Positions 23,227 through 33,721 of a stretch of DNA of 64,000 nucleotides are shown here, in pieces. A model generated the notes under the pieces. That model had not been told where the DNA came from and made no database searches. It saw nothing but the letters and a program-made list of their open reading frames with translations. The DNA is from Glandiceps talaboti. Taxonomy: Eukaryota; Hemichordata; Enteropneusta; Spengelidae. How positions within the stretch are numbered: the first letter of the stretch is position 1; the number at the start of each line of letters is the position of its first letter. A program made the translations under genes and the position numbers. The stretch covers positions 18,901,371-18,965,370 of the forward strand of contig NC_135558.1 in assembly GCF_964340395.1 (NCBI RefSeq), given 5' to 3'.

Positions 23227-24464
23227 GGTTGCTGTATTTCAACATACCCTACATTATGAGTGCGCCCGCAACAACGAACGTGTGTATGGCCTCAGCTTTT
23301 CATTGTGGTTTGCCGTTGGGGCACTGTTAGTCTTGGTAACAAAAACCAAGTGTAGAATAGCAACCTCTTTGATTTTGCACATTCAGCGAATGTATACAAT
23401 GTTATAGCATAGAAAACTACTTTGATTGTTTTGAAATACACTCTTCTGAATATTGTATTTATCATGCTAGATTAAAAAGCAATTTTCAAATTCATCATTT
23501 TTGTTGTGTGAACCAAACAGTTTATTAGTAAGAGTGTTTGAATCAGTACTGCGCATGGCACCCAAAGTACTTGTGGTGCCTGTGTGTTCGGTTTGTAACA
23601 AGTAAATTACAAATACATAAATCGTGGTTTGGCTCAGACGCTGCAGGGTTATAGAAACAGTTGTTCTCTCAACTTGATAATACCACAACGTCTTTGGCTA
23701 ACTTTGTAAGACGCTGTCATGCAAATTATAATGAGATGTCAATTGAAACATTGAAGTATCATGTTACATCATCCTGAACATAAAGTTTACACTGTATGAA
23801 GACAAAGAGTAGACATGTATGATGGAGAAGGGTGCTTAGAGACTATTCTAACGTCTAATATTTTACTGTCCTAATAATTAGAAAGTACGACGTATAGAAA
23901 TAAAAGTTTGAAATATTCGCAGCAAATAAACGGTAACGTTAATCCTCATTCCACATGCATTCTTAGGTTGTCTGGCCTGGTTACTTTCAAAAAGAAACTA
24001 AAGAATGGTAAAAGTACTATTTATGTTCTGTTTTGGTTCCATGGTTTAGACGACACTTTTATGGCAATCTTTAAATGTCAGAGGCGAAACTGGAGCAAAA
24101 TAAGTGGTAAAACAAAGTTATACATGTACTTGGAATTCAACATGCTGGTGACTTCTCCCCCGAACGTAGTCGAGCAGCACAGTTACAGCAACCAAATCGT
24201 ACCAGTACTTGTACTTACTCTTTGTAATGTTAATTTCCATATTTCGGCTTTCATCAAAGACGTTAAATATTGTCAATTAGATTAATAAGGTTTATGTTGA
24301 TTTACAGTTGTCATCTATTCATGCTTATGTTCGTATTTGCATATCAATAGTTTTTCGTCTACCGTTTATGTGAAGTACAGAGAAAATAATACTAGAAATC
24401 CGGAAAATCGCGAGAACAAAGTTGATCATTCGTCCTGTAGCCTGTGCTATAAGCTTACAATTTA

Positions 24465-26356
24465 GGCTAGTCTTCACTATACATGGGATCAATACAATAG
24501 ATGCAAGAATACTTACAGGTGTGCCAAATACCGTGTTTTAGTTCAGTCGGTGTGTGGATTGTGTTGTCGTATTTGAGACCCTGTATTTATATATTATATC
24601 CACATGCATACGTGGAATCAAAGTGAATTCATTATCCCATTATACACGTGTTTAAAAATCTATTGGAAGTGAATGTGTTTTTTTTTGTACGGAAACCCAG
24701 TTAATGATGAAATATGTCGTTAAATATCCTTATTTTTAGAACCATTTCCTTTGATTTCCTACACGATATCGAACACGTTGATGTTGTCAATTTCAAACAA
24801 TGACTCTAATGCGTAATGAAAATGAAAATGTGTGGTTTTCCATCCACACGTTATAGAACCATTTCCTAAAAAATGATTAGCACAAGGTTTATAGTCTCAT
24901 GATTCCTTCAATTTGAAATAAATGAAGCCTTTAGAAACTCATGAATAAGACTTACTTTGGGAGCTTTCAGCAATTACAGGGGGAGGGGGTAGAGGAAATC
25001 AGGCCCAATCTGTTACCTAAAACTTAACCCTCCCCATTCCACTTTTCTAGAAATTGGCCCTCCTTCAATTTCTTATCTCTAAAATGTGACCTTCCTTCCT
25101 GTTCAAATAGTATTAAAACATGGGTTAAAATGTTGTCAGGCTTGAGAAGTGACATCAGTCCAAGTATCAATGGACTCGAGCTCGATCCCATCGCTGCCAC
25201 CACATCAATAATTCTAAAGGTATGGGTTGTTTCCCATAACTACCACCAATTGAGAGTGAATATAATATGTGTGAAGTCACTTTATTAATTAATACCGTGT
25301 TTGGATCTAATTGGCACAGCTAAAGGCCAGAACTCCCAAACACTAGATAGGTGCGTGCACTACAGACATTATCAGAACAGTGATCAACATTCATGCTTCA
25401 TCACCACATTACATCCAATATCTCACCACACTGTTTCCCTTCCACTACCGTGAGACCTACTCCTCTCCTAACACAACAACTAACAATTGATTCACTGCAA
25501 AGGTTTTCAGAAGCAATATGACTGATGTGTCCTGCTATTACAGTACAACAGTGGTAGTGGTGAGATGTGGCAACAGTCTTGGCAGCAATGGGGTGCCGAA
25601 ACACACAAAATAATGCCACGATAGATAATACAATGTTGTCAAGTATACAATGGGATCCTCCCCTTACACCATTTTCTAAAATATGACCCTCCCCAAGAAC
25701 CGACTGTAAAATCTCTCTCCCCCTCCCCACCACATTCTCACGGTTCTCCTCTATCTGTAATTCATAAACTCTACCTTAACAACAAACTATACCACTGTAA
25801 TACCAGTACATTACAAAGTACATTAGTGATAACCATAACGAAAACGTCATACCACTAACTGTCATGGTTTTATCGTTTGGTGAGAGAGAAATTACTAGCT
25901 TTGCAAACTATTTTTATCTTTTGTCACGCGTATATGCAGTTCAATTTCCTAAAAAAGCAATTCGTGTAGTTAGTGTTGTTTAAAGAATGTCGTGACAGAA
26001 TGAATTACATTTACATATATATCAAATTGTTTGTTTCGTCCAGACACTATGGATCCATTTTCATCTATTTTGACACCTGCATTTGGCTATTGTTTCCTGA
26101 ATGATATGTAAATTACAGGAAAGGATTGGTTATTTTGATAAAATTTCACATCATAAATCATTTCTTTAATAGATTGAATTCCAATTTTCTTTCCTATTTG
26201 CTGTTACAATATACTATTGATGTAGAATACTTATTATGATCAGTACCCACTTGATAATTCCAACCACGCCAACCACTGCTCCTACAGTATATTGGACTGC
26301 GTAGTTTTGAACTTCAGTAGCTCAAATTCCTCAAGTTTACTTCACGCTTGAAGTCT
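24465..26356 (+). repeat. Left arm of a ~1.9 kb inverted repeat pair
   Basis: Aligns through its whole length, in reverse complement, with 35339-37245. Shared anchors, left to right: CAGGTGTGCCAAATAC, TAATTAATACCGTGTTTGG, CACAGCTAAAGGCCAGAACT-type words, and CCTCAAGTTTA near the inner end. Divergence and small indels are visible but the order is fully kept. The arms are not obviously coding. Confidence 0.9.
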
Positions 26357-26577
26357 GATTGTGTGCCCCAGTCAAAGCCAAGAATGCCGAACGAACTTTA
26401 CCTCTCGACTAAGCTAAGAGAAATTTTACTTTAATAGTACCACAAGCCTGTTTATTTTCTGTTTATTATTTAAGTTTATATTTCCATTGTAGATAGTTTT
26501 CATTGAATTATAATTAAATTACTTAAATGTTTCATTTCTATTTGGATATTTCTACCATTACTTATATAATGACTGAA

Positions 26578-26611
26578 TGTGTGTATGTATGTATGTATGT
26601 ATGTATGTATG

Positions 26612-26642
<31 letters not shown>

Positions 26643-26862
26643 TGTATGTATGTGTGTATGTATGTATGTATGTATGTATGTATGTATGTATGTGTGTTTG
26701 TATGTACGTCTGTATGTATGTATGTATGTATGTATGTATGTATGTATGTATATGTATCATGTATGTATGTATGTATATATTTATGTATGCATGTCTGTCT
26801 GTCGGTATGTATGTATGTATGTATGTATGTATGTATGTACGTGTGTGTGTGTGTGTGTACGT
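26578..26862. repeat. (TGTA)n tetranucleotide array, about 285 bp
   Basis: TGTA repeats with TGTG, TATC and CTGT variants, ending in a TG run directly before the retrotransposon sequence at 26869. Confidence 0.97.
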
Positions 26863-26868
26863 CCGTAT

Positions 26869-27494
26869 TGTTACGAAATACTCGGGCATTTTAGCGCCCT
26901 CAGTGGTCACTTGTCGCCAGTCCTATACTATTAGTATCTGGCTGAGAAATGTAAAAGATCCCTGATTCTCAGGTACGGTTATCCGACTGTTTGAGTATGT
27001 CAGTCAGTTGCTAGGAGGTGGAGACTTGGTCACGTGAGGTTGGTAACCATGGGCAACCACCCCTTCCGTCCGGGGACTCTGGTTGAAGACGGCATGCAGT
27101 GAACAGCGTATTTCTTGTGCTGGTGAACTAATCTCTTGCTTACCTCTATTTTTCTTCTATTTCGGTTAAAACCTGTTTCTTTCATTGGGGAAATATTTCC
27201 TCGTACACCTCTGTCAGGTAGATTGTTGGTTTATCGAGTTGTTCCAGGGTTTTTCTGGTTTCTTTGTTCCATAGGATTGGTGTGGCAATCAGTGCATTCG
27301 TGCAGACCCAGTTTTACGGTGCGAGTTCTGCCCTTGCACACAATCTAAACGAACGGCCCGTAACGAGGCATTCACGGTTATCGGAGGCCAGTTTGCGCTA
27401 CCGTTTACACTGGTTTTCGTGGGCATTGTGGTGTAGTATTTTATAGAGTTTACAACTTCAGGGTTTTTGGAGCATTTTCCAGATATTCATTACA
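26869..27494 (+). repeat. Candidate 5' LTR
   Basis: Begins TGTTACG and ends TTACA, just before a primer-binding-site-like sequence. I found no second copy in the window, so LTR identity rests on position and termini only. Confidence 0.45.
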
Positions 27495-27652
27495 ATGGTG
27501 GCAAGCGGTGTGATGTAAAATTGGGTCGTCTTGTGCCCTGTTCTGAAAAATCGATAATGCAAAGTACGAGTTTTGCAACATTGTTCATAACTTTGTGCTA
27601 TTGATCAATTGTTCTATTGTTGTTCTATATATAGTCTTGTTACTAGGCAGAC

Positions 27653-28330
27653 ATTAGAGGTTTCGGCTACACGTTCAACGTGTACGCGCACGTGTGACGT
27701 AGGAGATTTTGTGCTACTACGTCGCAATTTTGACCTACTTCTCTGCGTACTGACAAGTTTCGCGGGCGTTTCGAACGTGGCGACGGCTGTTTACACGTAA
27801 GTAAACAACGTGAAATTTCTTTTAAAATTTTTTGTAAAATAATCACTAATATTATAAAAAAAAATGTTGATGCTTTTGGCAAGGTTGACCCTTCACAACA
27901 TAATACACCTCGGTAATTTTGGTTTTCCTTGATAAAATATTTAAAATGCAGCCTTGAATCTGTGGCTGCCTTCACGTAACTGATTTTGCACAGAAATCAC
28001 GATGTATGATGATGACTGTCGCTGCAATCTTCAAGATACTACAGGGTGATTTTATTGTGAACATACGAGCTTATTCACGTAAATATATCTGCTTAATTAT
28101 TTGTCTTGTCATAATGTCGAGCCATACGGTTATTGTCATTGCGCTATTTATGTCATATAACCAAAACATTAATGTAATATTTAGGCTAACCATGTACATG
28201 TAATCTGTTATTGATATATACGTAAACGGCTAGCCGAAGCAAAATTAGATCACAGCTGATACGCGAACGTGAACGTGAGTGAGTTGCGCGTTCGCGTACA
28301 CGTTGAACGTGTAGCCGAAACTCTCTAATT
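27653..28330. mobile_element. TIR (MITE-like) element inserted in the Gypsy leader
   Basis: Left end ATTAGAGGTTTCGGCTACAC and right end, reversed, AATTAGAGAGTTTCGGCTAC continue identically through GTTCAACGTGTACGCG, giving about 35-bp terminal inverted repeats. Each TIR contains the near-perfect palindrome ACACGTTCAACGTGT. About 680 bp, no coding capacity. It separates the LTR-like region from gag. Confidence 0.8.
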
Positions 28331-28350
28331 GAGTGCAGATTTTGTCTGAC

Positions 28351-29184
28351 ATGGAAAAATTTGGTGATAGTGAAGTGTCTTTTCCGCACGCCGATACGGA
28401 TGCTGGTAAGACTGAATTATCACTTCCAAACAAGGGTCCTGGACATGATCAGCATTATGAGGTCCTTATGCCTCCTCTGATGTCTCCTGATGGTATTGTC
28501 GAGCGAGGTGTGATGGTATTGTCGAGCGAGGTGTTGATCTTCCTTAAAAACTATTCCATTTTCTTTTCTTTTCTTTTTTTTCTTTTTTTTTTTGGGGGGG
28601 GGGGTGATAAGGACGCTGATAATGTTTTCAGCACTAGTACAGCTAGTAGTGCAAGTGGAGTTTTGACCTCTACCGTTCGGGGTAGTGTTTCTTTTGGCGG
28701 AGAAGGTGGTGTAAGGGAAATGGATTCTACACCCGCCAATACTTCCTTTTATGGTTCTGGTATTAGAGGTAGAACAGGGGAAATGTTCTCACTGGGTAGA
28801 GGAACAGCCTCATCCAGAGGTGACGGTTGTTCACTGACATACAGTAAGAATAAAACCCCAGTATTTTCCACAAGTGATAACGGTTCTAACTTGAATTTCT
28901 CTAAGCATGGACTCTCTGATCCAAAGAATAACACTGCTAAAGTAGACAATTTCACTGGTGAATCAGATTTCGCCAATTATCGTGTTCACTTTGATATCTG
29001 TGCAAAAGTCAACCAGTGGGATTCAGAACATCGTTTTAACATGTTGACTAAACTGAGAGGCCGTGCTTTGCAATTTGCTGCTCACTATGGAAAAGATTTT
29101 AACACATATGAGGGGTTATGTGACTTACTAGGAAAGCGTTTTTCCGCTCGTGGTTTGGCAGACGACTTCCGCCTGCAAGTTTAA
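28351..29184 (+). CDS. Gypsy gag, first part
   Basis: ATG at 28351. A low-complexity T-tract/G-tract (28555-28608) is read in frame as a Phe/Gly-rich patch and looks like an insertion. The later part (FTGESDFANYRVHFDICAKV, RGRALQFAAHYGKDF, LLGKRFSARG) is the conserved Gag 'retrotrans_gag' region. The frame breaks at about 29184, and Gag-like residues (QSLQDLAQEIREMM) continue in another frame to about 29270. Confidence 0.8.
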   Translation: MEKFGDSEVSFPHADTDAGKTELSLPNKGPGHDQHYEVLMPPLMSPDGIVERGVMVLSSEVLIFLKNYSIFFSFLFFLFFFGGGGDKDADNVFSTSTASSASGVLTSTVRGSVSFGGEGGVREMDSTPANTSFYGSGIRGRTGEMFSLGRGTASSRGDGCSLTYSKNKTPVFSTSDNGSNLNFSKHGLSDPKNNTAKVDNFTGESDFANYRVHFDICAKVNQWDSEHRFNMLTKLRGRALQFAAHYGKDFNTYEGLCDLLGKRFSARGLADDFRLQV

Positions 29185-29541
29185 AACTATTGTGAGAAAG
29201 AAAGATCAATCACTGCAAGATCTTGCACAAGAGATACGAGAAATGATGATAAAAGTGCAAGTGGTGAATGTTTGGAACGCTTGTGTATAGATTGTCTGAT
29301 GATGGCGGTGAAAGACGTAGCTATTCAACGTAAGATAAGTGAGGAGGGTAGAAAAAAGAATGCTACCCTGGAAAGTGTTGTGCATGAGGCACAGTGTGAG
29401 GAAAGCTTCCAAAACTTTTGTCAAAATAAAGGAAAAACTGTTACTGTTCGAGCCACTGGCCTAGGTGATAACATACATACAACCTCTCAGCCCAAGGGCA
29501 TTAATGAGATTTTACTGCAAGTGTAGGATCGCCTAGAACGG

Positions 29542-30540
29542 TTGGAGTCGACACAGTCAGCGAGGTCTAGATATTCATATTCAAGTAATGGGAATCGAAA
29601 GAAACTTGTTTGCTGGAATTGTGGCCAAGAAATACACCGAAAGAGGCAGTGTCCACAATACAGGCCAGGTCAATCTGAAGTAAAAGGAGAGTCGTTAAAC
29701 TCCAATGGGCTGGGAGGGCCGGCCTGTTCCCAATCCAAATCGAAAAGTCACAGCTTCAAACTTGAGGGCAAGGCCGGAATAGATCGCGCTAGTGAGAAAC
29801 TGACAAATTCTTCATTTTCAAAGTCTGGTATCAAGGTATCTACCAAGAATAAATGTAAAAAGAATGGTAGACACCGACCACCTAAAACACATGTTGATAC
29901 ATCTTCTCTTCCTCTTTCTAATGAAAGTAGTATTGTGAATTCTGAGAACTCTTCTCAGAATTGTAATGCTGACTTCTCTCTTCCTTCTAAATCTATCTCT
30001 GAGTTAAAGGGTCAATGTCCTATTGTCGCAAGGGGTCATTCAAAGGTAGGCAGGGATCCTCAGTCTACCAGCATGTTGTTAATTGATGTATCTGTACAGG
30101 GAGTATCCCAAAAATGTCTCATCGATACAGGTTCAACACACAGTATCATATCTAAAGATATGTTTGAACTTATACCAAAGAATGAGCGTCCCCAGTTAGT
30201 AGATTCTGATACATCTTTAATCCAGGTGGACGGCTCGAAGGTGCCCCTTTTTGGTGAAGCATTAATGATGATTAAGATAGGGGATAAGCAAAGTATTGAA
30301 CCAATTTTAATAGCTGAATCTTTGAATGGCTCTGCAGGCACCTTGGGTATGAACCTGTTAAGGGGTTTTGATTGTTGTTTAGATCTTCAAAGGGGTACTG
30401 TTACTGTTGGTAATAAGGAATTAGAAACAATACATGTAGACCCAAAACCTTTCTGTTGTCGGTTACAAGCAAACTGGGCACAATCTATTCCAGCAGGACA
30501 TGAAGCAATCATCATGTCTCGAATGGGTAGAATTCCTTGA
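29542..30540 (+). CDS. Gypsy nucleocapsid zinc knuckle and protease
   Basis: CWNCGQEIHRKRQCP is a CX2CX4HX4C zinc knuckle. A basic Ser/Lys-rich linker follows. The aspartic protease shows CLIDTGSTHSII with the catalytic DTG, then LGMNLLRGFDC of the protease C-terminal strand. Ends at a TGA (30538-30540) before the RT frame. Confidence 0.88.
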   Translation: MESTQSARSRYSYSSNGNRKKLVCWNCGQEIHRKRQCPQYRPGQSEVKGESLNSNGLGGPACSQSKSKSHSFKLEGKAGIDRASEKLTNSSFSKSGIKVSTKNKCKKNGRHRPPKTHVDTSSLPLSNESSIVNSENSSQNCNADFSLPSKSISELKGQCPIVARGHSKVGRDPQSTSMLLIDVSVQGVSQKCLIDTGSTHSIISKDMFELIPKNERPQLVDSDTSLIQVDGSKVPLFGEALMMIKIGDKQSIEPILIAESLNGSAGTLGMNLLRGFDCCLDLQRGTVTVGNKELETIHVDPKPFCCRLQANWAQSIPAGHEAIIMSRMGRIP

Positions 30541-30561
30541 GTTGGTGAAATTGGTTACAAC

Positions 30562-31683
30562 TTGTATGGTGGTCGTCAGTTTTCAGATAGGGAAATATCA
30601 GGTAACGTGTTAGACGACAAAATCCAATCTAATCTTTCTGAAATAACAGCACTAGTGACACCAGTGCAGTTGAACGAAACTGGTCTAATGGGTGCAGGAT
30701 CTCTCAGTCAAGTGGGAAGTAAATTGCATGCTGTTAGGGTGATAAATCTCAGTAGCCAGGACATAAAGGTTAAAAGGGGACAGTGTATGAGTCTCCTGAG
30801 AATGAACAGAACTGTCAATTTAGACATCGAGTCTCCTTTGATTTCAAATGAACCAGGTCACATGTCAACAGCTCCAAATAGAGTCAATAAAGTGACTGTT
30901 GGGGGGAGGGGTGATATGCCTACTCATATGAAAGACCTATATGACCGTAGTGTTTTGCACTTAACATCAGACAAGCAAAAACAGCTAGTGTTTGATTTGC
31001 TGGTAAGGAATGCAAATGTTTTCAGTAGAAATTCAACAGATTTAGGCAAAACAGATGTGGTAAAACACCATATTCCTACTACTACTGAAAAACCTATAAA
31101 ACTGCTTCCTTATCGTGCTCCATACTGGAAGAAGGCTGAAATCGACAGACAAATTCAAACATTTGTTGACGAAGGAATGTTAGTGGAGAGTGATTCTCCA
31201 TGGAGCAGCCCTTGTCTACTTGTGGGCAAGAAAGACTCCTCTTTCCGTCTTGTGTGTGATTTCCGTCGTCTTAATGCAGTAACACTAGTTAATGCATACC
31301 CTCTGCCCCGTATACAGGACAACCTAGAGAGTCTGGGTGGAGCAAAATATTTGAGTTGTCTTGATCTTTGCAGTGGTTTTTATCAGGTCGGTCTAGATGA
31401 GGAAAGTAGAAAAAAATCAGCTATTGTAACCCCGTTTGGTAGATTGTTGGAATGGACAGTTATGCCCATGGGATTATCAGGAGCACCAGGCACTTTTCAC
31501 AAGTTAATGGAGGAAGTTTTCTATGGGTTGCAATGGGAGATCTGTCTGTTGTATCTGGATGATCTGATTATTTTTGCTGATACCTTTGAGGGGGAACTGA
31601 AGCGATTGCAAATGGTCTTTGATAAACTGAGGGGGGGGGGCTGGGTTGAAATTAAAAGCAAAGAAATGTGTGCTTTTTGCTGA
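30562..31683 (+). CDS. Gypsy reverse transcriptase
   Basis: Conserved RT blocks in order: LLPYRAPYWKKAEIDRQI, FRLVCDFRRLNAVT, LSCLDLCSGFYQVGL (motif A), WTVMPMGLSGAPGTF (motif B) and LLYLDDLIIFA (motif C, YLDD). The frame is lost at a G run near 31632, and the thumb continues in another frame. Confidence 0.93.
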   Translation: MYGGRQFSDREISGNVLDDKIQSNLSEITALVTPVQLNETGLMGAGSLSQVGSKLHAVRVINLSSQDIKVKRGQCMSLLRMNRTVNLDIESPLISNEPGHMSTAPNRVNKVTVGGRGDMPTHMKDLYDRSVLHLTSDKQKQLVFDLLVRNANVFSRNSTDLGKTDVVKHHIPTTTEKPIKLLPYRAPYWKKAEIDRQIQTFVDEGMLVESDSPWSSPCLLVGKKDSSFRLVCDFRRLNAVTLVNAYPLPRIQDNLESLGGAKYLSCLDLCSGFYQVGLDEESRKKSAIVTPFGRLLEWTVMPMGLSGAPGTFHKLMEEVFYGLQWEICLLYLDDLIIFADTFEGELKRLQMVFDKLRGGGWVEIKSKEMCAFC

Positions 31684-31761
31684 GCAAATGGAATTTCTGG
31701 GTCACAAAGTTTCAAAAGATGGCGTTTCCACCGATTTTAAGAAAATTGAATCAATCCAGAA

Positions 31762-32361
31762 TTGCCCGTACCAACTAGTGTATCTGAAGTACGTAGTTTC
31801 TTTGGCTTAGCCTCATACTACAGGCGATTCATTAAAGACTTTGCTACTATAGCAAAGCCCCTGAATGAACTAATCAAAAAGAATGCTCATTTTGTATGGA
31901 CGTCAGCATGTCAGGCTGCTTTCAATCAGCTTAAGACATCATTGACATCTTCGCCAGTATTGGCTTTTCCATCTTCACAAGGGGATTTTCTTCTTGATAC
32001 AGATGCCAGCAAAGTGGGTATTGGAGCTGTGTTGAGTCAGATACAAGAGGGGGTGGAGAGACCTATCTGTTTTGCTAGTAAAGTCATGAGTAAAGCAGAG
32101 AGAAATTACTGTGTGACGCGCCAAGAGCTATTAGCTATAGTTGAATATGTGAAATATTTCAGGCATTACTTGCTTGGTAGAGAGTTTACCATTCGGACAG
32201 ATCATGCCTCTTTGGTTTGGCTGCTGAAATTTAAGAACCCAGAGGGACAGTTGGCCCACTGGTTAGAGATCATGGGCCAGTATAAGTTTAAAGTTGAACA
32301 CAGGCCTGGTAAAAAGCATCTGAATGCAGATGCCTTGAGTCATTCCTGTGGAGTACTGTAA
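31762..32361 (+). CDS. Gypsy RT connection and RNase H
   Basis: SVRSFFGLASYYRRFI-type connection (here VRSFFGLASYYRRFIKDFA) precedes RNase H motifs LLDTDASKVGIGAVLSQ, RQELLAIVEYVKYFRHYLLG and RTDHASLVWL. The catalytic Asp and Glu positions are present. The preceding about 80 nt are RT sequence out of frame. Confidence 0.92.
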   Translation: MPVPTSVSEVRSFFGLASYYRRFIKDFATIAKPLNELIKKNAHFVWTSACQAAFNQLKTSLTSSPVLAFPSSQGDFLLDTDASKVGIGAVLSQIQEGVERPICFASKVMSKAERNYCVTRQELLAIVEYVKYFRHYLLGREFTIRTDHASLVWLLKFKNPEGQLAHWLEIMGQYKFKVEHRPGKKHLNADALSHSCGVL

Positions 32362-32397
32362 GCAGTGTGGTAAGGATCACCACAAGAAAAGTCATAC

Positions 32398-33174
32398 ATG
32401 AATACAATCACTATGGTAATTGATAATTCAGAAATTGAGTCAAACAGGTCGGAAAGTCAGGATTTAGTTTCTGAAGGTGTTCTTGTCAGTCGTAAGGCTT
32501 CAAGGGTGGGGGTAATTCCCAGCGAATTTAACAATGGGTGGCCTAGGGTGGAGGGACGCCTTCATCCAAATTGGTGTAATGCGCATAAAGTGTCCACCAA
32601 GCCCCCGATTGCTGAATCCAAGCAACGGGAAGCTGAATTTAGCTTACATAGTAAACAGGTCATTGACCATGAGACTCTTTGGTCAGTGGATGAGTTGAAG
32701 AAACAACAATTGGGGGATCCAAATATTGGTCTAATAATGAGACATGTGGAGAGTGGTGAACCTCGACCAATTTGGGAGGATATTTCTCACAAGTCACCAG
32801 CTTTGAAGACATACTGGTCCCAATATTCCCAACTCAGGGTACATAATGGTATACTATACAAGCTATGGGAACCAACTGACGGAAAGTTAGTGAGGTGGCA
32901 AATCATTTTGCCAAAAACCTTTGTCAAGCTAGTATTGGGGACTTTTCATGATAGTAAATTTGGTGGTCATGCCGGTGGGCAAACACTGGCAAAAACAAGG
33001 CTTAAGTACTATTGGTATGGGATGTCTGTCGACGTGCGAAGTCACATTCGATTGTGTAATGTGTGTGCTAAAAATAAGTCAGTTGTTGGAAAGAAGAGAG
33101 CTCCTCTAAAAACTTATGTTTTTGGTGCAGCTCTTGAACGCATAGCCATCGATGTGGTGGGACCCTTTCCTTAG
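32398..33174 (+). CDS. Gypsy integrase, zinc-binding N-terminal domain
   Basis: The HHCC zinc domain is seen as TFHDSKFGGHAGGQTLAK with LCNVCAKNKS. It ends with the start of the catalytic core, AIDVVGPFP, where the frame breaks. Confidence 0.88.
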   Translation: MNTITMVIDNSEIESNRSESQDLVSEGVLVSRKASRVGVIPSEFNNGWPRVEGRLHPNWCNAHKVSTKPPIAESKQREAEFSLHSKQVIDHETLWSVDELKKQQLGDPNIGLIMRHVESGEPRPIWEDISHKSPALKTYWSQYSQLRVHNGILYKLWEPTDGKLVRWQIILPKTFVKLVLGTFHDSKFGGHAGGQTLAKTRLKYYWYGMSVDVRSHIRLCNVCAKNKSVVGKKRAPLKTYVFGAALERIAIDVVGPFP

Positions 33175-33475
33175 TAAAGGTAATAAAAAGATACTGGTTG
33201 TTGGTGATTACTTCACCAAGTGGATGGAGGCCTATCCAATTCCTAATGAGGAGGCTACCACAATTGCGAAAGTGCTGTTGGATAATTTCCTCAGTCGTTT
33301 TGGCATGCCCCTGGAATGCCATAGTGACCAGGGCAGAAATTTTATTTCAAATATTTTCAGGGAGGTGTGTGAATTGCTGGGGGTGAATAAAACCTACACT
33401 ACCCCTCGGCACCCACAAAGTGACGGACAGGTCGAAAAGTTTAATCACACCCTGGTCCGTTATATAAGAGCTTAG
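33152..33475 (+). CDS. Gypsy integrase catalytic core
   Basis: ILVVGDYFTKWMEAYP, FLSRFGMPLECHSDQG and RHPQSDGQVEKFNHTL give the D-D-E core in the -1-type neighbouring frame. A premature TAG at 33473 interrupts the protein, and the intervening 33476-33721 still resembles integrase. Confidence 0.88.
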   Translation: MWWDPFLSKGNKKILVVGDYFTKWMEAYPIPNEEATTIAKVLLDNFLSRFGMPLECHSDQGRNFISNIFREVCELLGVNKTYTTPRHPQSDGQVEKFNHTLVRYIRA

Positions 33476-33721
33476 ATGGATCCCCTGAAACATCAATCAG
33501 ACTGGGATGAGAACATCAGTTTGGCCACTTTTGCATAACGTAGCAGTGTGCATCCATCTACTGGGGAAACACCCAATATGATGATGTTTGGGAGGGAGTT
33601 GCACTACCCCTTAGATATGGCAGTAACACCAGTAGAACCTCCAAAGGGGGCTACCAACTCTGACTATGTAGCTGACTTAAGGAAAAAATTGGAACATGCA
33701 CACGAACATGCATGAACACAG

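Larger units (their letters stand above)
20627..24464. other. Non-coding 3' flank of the guanylate cyclase gene
   Basis: No gene is supported. It contains a tRNA-type SINE (about 20930-21175, minus), a MITE (22689-22937) and a GC-richer patch at 23150-23290 with two near-copies of the word GCGCCCGCAAC. A 125-codon open frame at 23908-24285 has no recognisable domain. Confidence 0.6.

Noticed and set aside
23908-24285. 125-codon plus-strand ORF
   Set aside because: No recognisable motif, no exon partners; length alone is not convincing in AT-rich DNA.
25401-25733. 110-codon ORF in the left inverted-repeat arm
   Set aside because: The corresponding frame is not kept in the right arm, so it is not conserved as protein.
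26500-26965. ORFs of up to 136 codons on both strands
   Set aside because: Translations of the TGTA microsatellite, not genes.
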